From contig JACQFK010000234.1 of NCBI GenBank assembly GCA_016200125.1, positions 1 through 6,929 of the forward strand: 6,929 bases of DNA, read 5' to 3'. The DNA comes from Planctomycetota bacterium (GTDB lineage: Bacteria > Planctomycetota > MHYJ01 > JACPRB01). The first letter of the stretch is position 1. Every line of letters begins with the position of its first letter. A program made the translations under genes and the position numbers. The notes below the pieces were generated by a model. It was not told the origin of the DNA. It saw only the letters and a program-made list of their open reading frames with translations, and did no database searches. Below are positions 1 through 4,511 of the stretch, in pieces.

Positions 1-24
1 GAATCAAACCGTTTGTTTCGTTGC

Positions 25-31
25 AAGGAGG
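25..31 (+). promoter_or_regulatory. Shine-Dalgarno site deciding the TTG start of the creatininase-family gene
   Basis: AAGGAGG lies 5 nt before TTG at 37-39. This favours the TTG at 37 over the in-frame TTG at 13, which has no ribosome binding site visible in the 12 bases before it. The protein from position 37 begins MQLHEM, which fits the usual short N-terminus of the family. Confidence 0.75.
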
Positions 32-36
32 GTTGC

Positions 37-795
37 TTGCAGCTCCATGAAATGAGGTCGCCCGAGGTCGCCGCGCTGCCCAAAACCACGCCTGTCGTCG
101 TTCCGATCGGCGCGCTGGAACAGCACGGCGCCCATATGCCGCTCTTCACCGACAGCCTGCTCTGCGGCGAAGTCGTCCGCCGGGTGTCGGAGCGGCTCAA
201 GGACAAGGTCCTCTTCGCCCCCCTGATCTGGCTCGGCAACTCGCACCACCACATGGACTTCTGCGGCACGCTGTCCGCCGACCCGCGCACCTACCTGGAC
301 ACGCTCTGCGGCGTCATGGAGAACCTGATCGCCCACGGCTTCCGGCGCATCGTCTTCTTCAACGGCCACGGCGGCAATATCGTCCCCGGCCAGCAGGCGG
401 TCTTTGAAGTCCGCCAGCGCCACCGCGAGAAGAAGGACCTCCTCCTCCTCGTGGCGACCTACTGGCGCCTCGGCTCGAAGCCGACGGCGCTCGATCCCAA
501 GATCCTCGACGACCGCATGGGACACGCCTGCGACCTCGAGACCTCCATGATGCTCCGCCTCGCCCCGCAGCTGGTCGGCGACCACAAGAAGGTCAAGCCG
601 GTGGGCTTCGGCGAGTCCTTCGATCCCGCCGGCCGGGGCTGGATCACGAAGGAGCACAGCCCCGCGGGCCACGTGGGCGACCCGCGCCAGGCCAGCGCCG
701 AGAAGGGCGAGAAGCTCTTCGCGGCCTTCAGCGACGACGCGGTCAAGTTCCTGGAGCGGGTCCTGGCCTGGGACGGCAGCTCCTGGAACGGATGA
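37..795 (+). CDS. Creatininase-family metal-dependent amidohydrolase
   Basis: This is a 252-residue cytoplasmic protein, close to the usual family length of about 240-260. Family hallmarks are visible: a VPIGALEQHGAHMPLFTD block (residues 22-39) with probable metal ligands E28, H30 and D39; NGHGGN (109-114) with H111; and HACDLETS (163-170) with E168. The family uses a two-metal centre to hydrolyse or form cyclic amides. Members include creatininase, the formamide hydrolase ArfB and the mycofactocin peptidase MftE. Genuine creatininase has a Glu two residues after the NGH histidine (NGHYEN); here that position is Gly, so creatinine is unlikely to be the substrate. The usual HAGE-x-ETS block reads HACD-LETS. 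The last four bases overlap the start of the transporter gene (ATGA), implying translational coupling and a shared pathway. The family is certain; the substrate is unknown. Upstream operon members could lie outside the window. Confidence 0.9.
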   Translation: MQLHEMRSPEVAALPKTTPVVVPIGALEQHGAHMPLFTDSLLCGEVVRRVSERLKDKVLFAPLIWLGNSHHHMDFCGTLSADPRTYLDTLCGVMENLIAHGFRRIVFFNGHGGNIVPGQQAVFEVRQRHREKKDLLLLVATYWRLGSKPTALDPKILDDRMGHACDLETSMMLRLAPQLVGDHKKVKPVGFGESFDPAGRGWITKEHSPAGHVGDPRQASAEKGEKLFAAFSDDAVKFLERVLAWDGSSWNG

Positions 796-2036
796 CCGGC
801 GCCGCAGCGCCGTCCCGGTCCAAGTCCTGGCGCTGGGGCGTCTGCCTCCTCCTGCTCCTGGCCACGACCATCAACTACATGGACCGGATGACGCTGGCCA
901 ACACGGCCCTCCGCGTCAAGGCCGAGTTCACGCTGAACAACCAGCAGTACGGGAACATCGAGAAGGGCTTCAGCTGGGCCTTCGCGGCCGGAAGCCTCGC
1001 CTTCGGAATCCTCGCCGACCGGGTCAACATCCGCTTTCTCTATCCGGTCGTCCTCCTCCTCTGGTCGCTGATGGGCGTCGCAAGCGGGGTGGTCCGGAAC
1101 TATGAAGGCCTGCTGATCTGCCGCACGCTGCTGGGGCTCTTCGAGGCGGGCCACTGGCCCTGCGCGCTCAAGACCGTGCAGCGCATCCTCGAGCCGCGCG
1201 ACCGCGCGATGGGCAACGGGCTGCTGCAGAGCGGCGCATCCATCGGGGCGGTGATCACGCCCTGGATCGTGCAGGCCTTCCTCGATCGCGGCCTCGGCTG
1301 GCGGATGCCCTTCCAGGTGGTCGGCGCCGTCGGCTCGGCCTGGGCGGTCTTCTGGTTCCTTACGATCCGGTCCGACGACCTCGCCGCGGCGCCGGAGAAG
1401 CGCGAGGAGGCCGGCCTCCTGGAGCTCGTGCTGAGCCGCCGCTTCCTGGCGCTCGTCATCATGATCGCGCTGATCAACACGACCTGGCAGGTCCTGCGCG
1501 CCTGGCTGGTGCTCTTCCTCCACGAGGGCCGGGGCTACGAGGAGCGCTTCGCCAACCGCTTCACGTCGGCCTACTACATCGCCACCGACCTCGGCGTGCT
1601 GACCTCGGGCTTCATCGCCCTGCGGCTGGCCCGCCGGGGATGGACGGTCCACCTCTCCCGCGTGGCGGTCTTCGTCGGGATGTCGATGCTCGCGATGTCC
1701 ACGATCGCCGCCTCCGTCCTCCCCGCCGGGTGGCCGCTGCTCGGCTCGCTCCTGATCGCCGGCTTCGGGATCCTCGGCGTCTTCCCCTGCTACTACTCGT
1801 TCGCGCAGGAGGTCCCCGAGCGCCACGTGGGGAAGGTGAACGGGCTGCTGGGGGTCTGCGGCTGGATCGTCACCGGCCAGATCCAGGAGCTGTTCGGCAA
1901 GACCGTCGACCGCCTGCACTCGTACGATCTGGGGGTGGCCCTTGCAGGCTGCGCGCCGCTCCTGGCCATCATCATCTTCGTGCTGCTGTGGAACCGGGAC
2001 CCGGTCGAGAGGAGGCCTCATGATCTCCCGTCGTGA
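792..2036 (+). CDS. MFS transporter, anion:cation symporter (ACS) family type
   Basis: This is a 414-residue inner-membrane protein with about 12 hydrophobic segments, the normal size for a major facilitator. TM1 carries NYMDR (residues 28-32), matching the NY-x-DR signature of ACS/hexuronate-type carriers. The loop after TM2 has GILADRVNIRFLY (72-84), the MFS motif A. TM4 has RTLLGLFEAGHWPCALK (111-127), matching the ACS pattern R-x-LLG-x-x-EAG-x-x-P. A charged cytoplasmic loop (about 192-207) separates the two six-helix halves. Known relatives move hexuronates, glucarate, galactonate, phthalate and similar organic anions with protons, so the cargo here is probably a sugar acid or another small carboxylate. 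The ATG overlaps the upstream TGA and has only a weak GGAACGG-like site before it, so translation probably depends on the upstream gene. Its 3' end overlaps the next gene by 17 nt. Confidence 0.9.
   Translation: MTGAAAPSRSKSWRWGVCLLLLLATTINYMDRMTLANTALRVKAEFTLNNQQYGNIEKGFSWAFAAGSLAFGILADRVNIRFLYPVVLLLWSLMGVASGVVRNYEGLLICRTLLGLFEAGHWPCALKTVQRILEPRDRAMGNGLLQSGASIGAVITPWIVQAFLDRGLGWRMPFQVVGAVGSAWAVFWFLTIRSDDLAAAPEKREEAGLLELVLSRRFLALVIMIALINTTWQVLRAWLVLFLHEGRGYEERFANRFTSAYYIATDLGVLTSGFIALRLARRGWTVHLSRVAVFVGMSMLAMSTIAASVLPAGWPLLGSLLIAGFGILGVFPCYYSFAQEVPERHVGKVNGLLGVCGWIVTGQIQELFGKTVDRLHSYDLGVALAGCAPLLAIIIFVLLWNRDPVERRPHDLPS
2008..2015 (+). promoter_or_regulatory. Shine-Dalgarno site inside the end of the transporter gene
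   Basis: AGAGGAGG ends 4 nt before ATG at 2020. It selects this start over the longer in-frame extension back to 1942, which would bury the Tat signal behind 26 low-complexity residues read from transporter sequence. Confidence 0.8.
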
Positions 2037-3237
2037 ATTCCTGGCGACCACGGCGCTCGCGGTGCCGGCGTTCGCCGCAGAGCCCCGGCGGCTCAAGCGC
2101 GTCGCCGCGATCCACACCGTCTACCACATCCGCTCGCACTCGTACCACATCACGGGCCGCTTCATCCACGGCTACCCGATCGGCGGCGTGCATCACCAGC
2201 CCGACTTCAGGGTGGCGCGGATGTACAACGACCAGTACAACGACAACGACCTGAGCCGCGAGCTGGCGCCGAAGGCCGGCTTCGAGATCGCGAAGACCGT
2301 CGCCGACGCGCTGGGCGGCGCGGGTGGGCTCGACGTCGACGCAGTGCTCCTGATCGGCGAGCACGGCAACTACCCGAATAACGCGATCGGCCAGCAGCTC
2401 TACCCGCGCCACAAGCTCTTCATGGAGATCGTCGACTACTTCCGGAAATGCGGCAAGACGGCGCCGGTGTTCAACGACAAGCACCTTTCCTACGACCACA
2501 AGCTGGCCTATGAGATGGTCGCCGCGGCGCGCGAGCTCAAGTTCGGCTTCATGGCGGGCTCGTCGCTGCCGGTGACCTGGCGCAGGCCCGAGCTGGAGCC
2601 GGAGATCGGGACGCCGATCCAGGAGGGGCTCGTGTGCTGCTCCTCGCCGGGCGAGCGCTACATGTTCCACGGCCTGGAGACGCTGCAGGTCATGATGGAG
2701 CGGCGCGCGGCGAAGGAGACGGGCGTGAAGGCGATCACGGCGCTGAAGGGGCCGGCCGTCTGGAAGGCGGGCGACCAGGGGCTCTGGTCGAAGGACCTGC
2801 TGGAGGCGGCGCTGAAGCGGAGCCCCAGCCGCAACTACGGCCTCCCGACCGACAACGTGGCCGACCCGCTGGCGATTCTGGTCGAGTACAAGGACGGCGC
2901 GCGCGGCGCCGTGCTCCAGCTCGCGGAGCATGTGGCGGACTTCACCTTTGCGGCGCGGGTAAAGGGCCAGCGCGACCCGATCTCGACCCTCTTCGACCTG
3001 CCGGCGCCCCCGGGCGCGCGCTACTTCAGCGCGCTGACCTGGAACATCGAGAAACTCTTCGCGACGGGGAAGGCGCCCTATCCGGTCGAGCGCACGCTGC
3101 TCACGACAACGCTGCTCGATTTCTGGATGCGCTCGATGGCCGAGGGCGGCAAGCGCAGGGAGGACCCCGCGATGTCCGTGACCTACGAGCCGCCCGCCGA
3201 CAGCGGGTATTTCAAGGGGCCGGCGAGCGATGCTTAG
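2020..3237 (+). CDS. Tat-signal protein related to Gfo/Idh/MocA oxidoreductases, function unknown
   Basis: This is a 405-residue protein predicted to be exported folded through the Tat system. The N-terminus has S-R-R-E-F-L (residues 3-8), a hydrophobic stretch, and an AFA-A cleavage site near residue 19. After KRVAAI (26-31), where Gfo/Idh/MocA proteins have a glycine-rich NAD(P) loop, it instead has a His-rich segment with H32, H36, H40, H43 and H50. The segment VDAVLLIGEHGNYP (106-119) followed by PVFNDKHLSY (149-158) and MAGSSLPVTWR (178-188) resembles the 'VDAVVIATP ... EKPLA ... VGFN-x-R' core of that family, with the lysine kept (K154). The C-terminal YPVERTLLTTTLLDFWMRS (354-372) resembles the end of the same family. 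The fold assignment is by motif only; loss of the glycine loop argues against ordinary NAD(P) use. It overlaps the transporter gene by 17 nt, so it belongs to the same transcript. Confidence 0.85.
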   Translation: MISRREFLATTALAVPAFAAEPRRLKRVAAIHTVYHIRSHSYHITGRFIHGYPIGGVHHQPDFRVARMYNDQYNDNDLSRELAPKAGFEIAKTVADALGGAGGLDVDAVLLIGEHGNYPNNAIGQQLYPRHKLFMEIVDYFRKCGKTAPVFNDKHLSYDHKLAYEMVAAARELKFGFMAGSSLPVTWRRPELEPEIGTPIQEGLVCCSSPGERYMFHGLETLQVMMERRAAKETGVKAITALKGPAVWKAGDQGLWSKDLLEAALKRSPSRNYGLPTDNVADPLAILVEYKDGARGAVLQLAEHVADFTFAARVKGQRDPISTLFDLPAPPGARYFSALTWNIEKLFATGKAPYPVERTLLTTTLLDFWMRSMAEGGKRREDPAMSVTYEPPADSGYFKGPASDA

Positions 3238-3293
3238 GATAGTGGGGTAGCGCTTGCTCCCTCCGACTCGCGCCGCTAAGCTTTGAAGATCTT

Positions 3294-3298
3294 AGGAG
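3294..3298 (+). promoter_or_regulatory. Shine-Dalgarno site of the TIM-barrel gene
   Basis: AGGAG lies 10 nt before ATG at 3309. The spacing is slightly long but acceptable. The start gives a complete Tat signal peptide directly, which supports it. Confidence 0.6.
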
Positions 3299-3308
3299 CT
3301 AGAACGAC

Positions 3309-4217
3309 ATGACGACCCCCGCGTTTTCGCGCCGCCAGTTCCTGGCCGCCGGAGCCGCCTTCGCGTCGACGGGCCTGAGTCTGCGATCCGTCCGGGCCGC
3401 GCAGGCCAAGGAGCCCAGGAAGCTCGTCCACTGCCTGTCCAACGAAACCTACAGCCTGCGGGACCTCTACGGGAAGGGCAAGGTCACCCATCACACGGTG
3501 GCGGAGTTCCACAAGGAGCTCGACATCCGGGGCGTGAGCCTGAACGACATGTACTTCAAGTCCTGGGAGAAGGACTATCTCGACAAGATCCTGGAGACCT
3601 TCAAGGCGAACGAGCGCCTGATCACCTGCCTCATCATGGAGGGGAACCTGGCGACCTCGAACGAGGCGAAGCGCAAGCAGCAGATCGAGAGCAACACGGC
3701 CAAGCTCAAGGCGGCCGGCTACCTCGGGGTGCCGGTCGTGCGGATGAACCTGGGCGGCGTGGACAAGGGCGAGGACAACCTGAAGGAGGGCGTGGACCGC
3801 TGCGTGGCCGCCTTCAAGCAGATGCTCCCCCTGGCTTCGGATCTGGGCATCCGGATCACGATCGAGAACCACGGCGGGGTTTCCGGCACGGTGGACGGCA
3901 TCCTCGCGGTGATCAACGGGACGGACCCCAAGTGGGTCGGGAGCAATCTGGATTTCGGCAATGCGCCGGTGAGCCACAAGCCCGAGGTCTTCGAGAAGCT
4001 GGTCCCCCACGCCTACCACACGCACGCCAAGCTCGCGGACTTCAAGGAGGACGGCGAGGCGACCAACTCCGACTACGGGAAGCTGCTGGGAATCCTGTCC
4101 GCCGCCAAGTATGCGGGCGCCGTCTCGGTGGAGTGGGAAGGGAAGGGCGACGCGGTCGAAGGGGTCAAGAAGACGCGCAACCTGATCCGCAAGCACTGGC
4201 CCGAGCTGCCGAACTGA
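3309..4217 (+). CDS. Tat-exported sugar phosphate isomerase/epimerase-like protein (xylose isomerase-like TIM barrel)
   Basis: This 302-residue protein starts with a Tat signal: S-R-R-Q-F-L at 7-12, a hydrophobic core AAGAAFAST, and probable cleavage around residues 30-33 (VRA-AQA). The mature part has the pattern of the AP-endonuclease-2/xylose-isomerase-like barrel. Candidate divalent-metal ligands are E186 in TIENHGG, D215 in NLDFGN, H237 or H239 in AYHTHAK, and E275 or E277 in VEWEG. The family isomerises or epimerises sugars and inositol derivatives, or cleaves C-glycosides when paired with an oxidoreductase. Cytoplasmic members lack a signal, so an exported one probably acts on free rather than phosphorylated substrate. 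It lies 71 nt after the Gfo/Idh/MocA-like gene, in the common oxidoreductase-plus-barrel arrangement (compare IolG/IolE). I see no strong terminator or promoter between the two. Fold and export are well supported; the reaction is not known. Confidence 0.88.
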   Translation: MTTPAFSRRQFLAAGAAFASTGLSLRSVRAAQAKEPRKLVHCLSNETYSLRDLYGKGKVTHHTVAEFHKELDIRGVSLNDMYFKSWEKDYLDKILETFKANERLITCLIMEGNLATSNEAKRKQQIESNTAKLKAAGYLGVPVVRMNLGGVDKGEDNLKEGVDRCVAAFKQMLPLASDLGIRITIENHGGVSGTVDGILAVINGTDPKWVGSNLDFGNAPVSHKPEVFEKLVPHAYHTHAKLADFKEDGEATNSDYGKLLGILSAAKYAGAVSVEWEGKGDAVEGVKKTRNLIRKHWPELPN

Positions 4218-4353
4218 GAGGTGGAGGGGCGCGGGCGTACCACGGGCGAAAGTGGAAGCTGAGGACGGATCCGGAGAGCGGACGGGTGCTGACTTATATC
4301 TGGACACCCTTTCGTCCCCTGACCTGCTCATTCCCGCCTGGGGAAAATTTGCA

Positions 4354-4382
4354 TTGAAGCGGCGAGGGGCTCCGGGTACAGT
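4354..4382 (+). promoter_or_regulatory. Possible sigma-70-type promoter for the repeat-protein gene
   Basis: TTGAAG (4354-4359) and TACAGT (4377-4382) are separated by 17 nt, and each matches 4 of 6 consensus positions. It lies in the only long spacer of the window and about 130 nt before the GTG start, which would leave a sizeable 5' untranslated region. With matches this modest, a chance hit is possible. Confidence 0.3.
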
Positions 4383-4434
4383 GCACCTGCAACCGGGGTT
4401 TCAAACGCGGTTCATCGACAGAAGGCGGGGGAGA

Positions 4435-4449
4435 GGGAAGTATTTTCCC
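4435..4449 (+). repeat. Short inverted repeat in the leader of the repeat-protein gene
   Basis: GGGAA (4435-4439) and TTCCC (4445-4449) form a 5-bp stem around a 5-nt loop. It has no following T-run, so it is not a standard terminator. It could be a minor mRNA hairpin, an operator half-site pair, or chance. Confidence 0.25.
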
Positions 4450-4501
4450 ATCACCGGCCTGATCAATCCCAGGTTGCTTTGATATCGTCCACCATTGAAA
4501 C

Positions 4502-4506
4502 GGAGG
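4502..4506 (+). promoter_or_regulatory. Shine-Dalgarno site deciding a GTG start
   Basis: GGAGG lies 5 nt before GTG at 4512-4514. From this GTG the product begins with basic residues and a hydrophobic segment, as expected of a secreted protein. No ATG in this frame gives a comparable start: the first in-frame ATG is at residue 80, well past the signal. Confidence 0.75.
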
Positions 4507-4511
4507 ACTTT

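Larger units (their letters stand above)
4218..4511 (+). other. Noncoding spacer between the metabolic cluster and the repeat-protein gene
   Basis: This stretch of about 294 bases is more AT-rich in places than its neighbours (for example around 4291-4300 and 4343-4358). Short reading frames cross it, but none has a convincing start or a recognisable product. It holds a possible promoter, a small inverted repeat and the Shine-Dalgarno site of the next gene, listed separately. I see no clear rho-independent terminator for the upstream operon. Confidence 0.6.

Noticed and set aside
13..36. TTG at 13 as start of the creatininase-family gene
   Set aside because: No ribosome binding site is visible before it, and the strong AAGGAGG is placed for the TTG at 37.
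1942..2019. N-terminal extension of the Tat oxidoreductase-like protein to an upstream ATG
   Set aside because: It lies in transporter coding sequence, adds low-complexity residues in front of the Tat signal, and the Shine-Dalgarno site at 2008-2015 points to ATG 2020.
459..2117. Long antisense open frame of about 550 codons across the hydrolase and transporter genes
   Set aside because: It mirrors GC-rich third positions of well-supported + strand genes, and its product is a low-complexity Arg/Ala/Glu/Asp-rich sequence with no recognisable domain.
3254..3282. TTGCTC, 17 nt, TAAGCT as a promoter before the TIM-barrel gene
   Set aside because: Only 3 of 6 matches in each box, which is within chance, and the gene fits readthrough from the operon.
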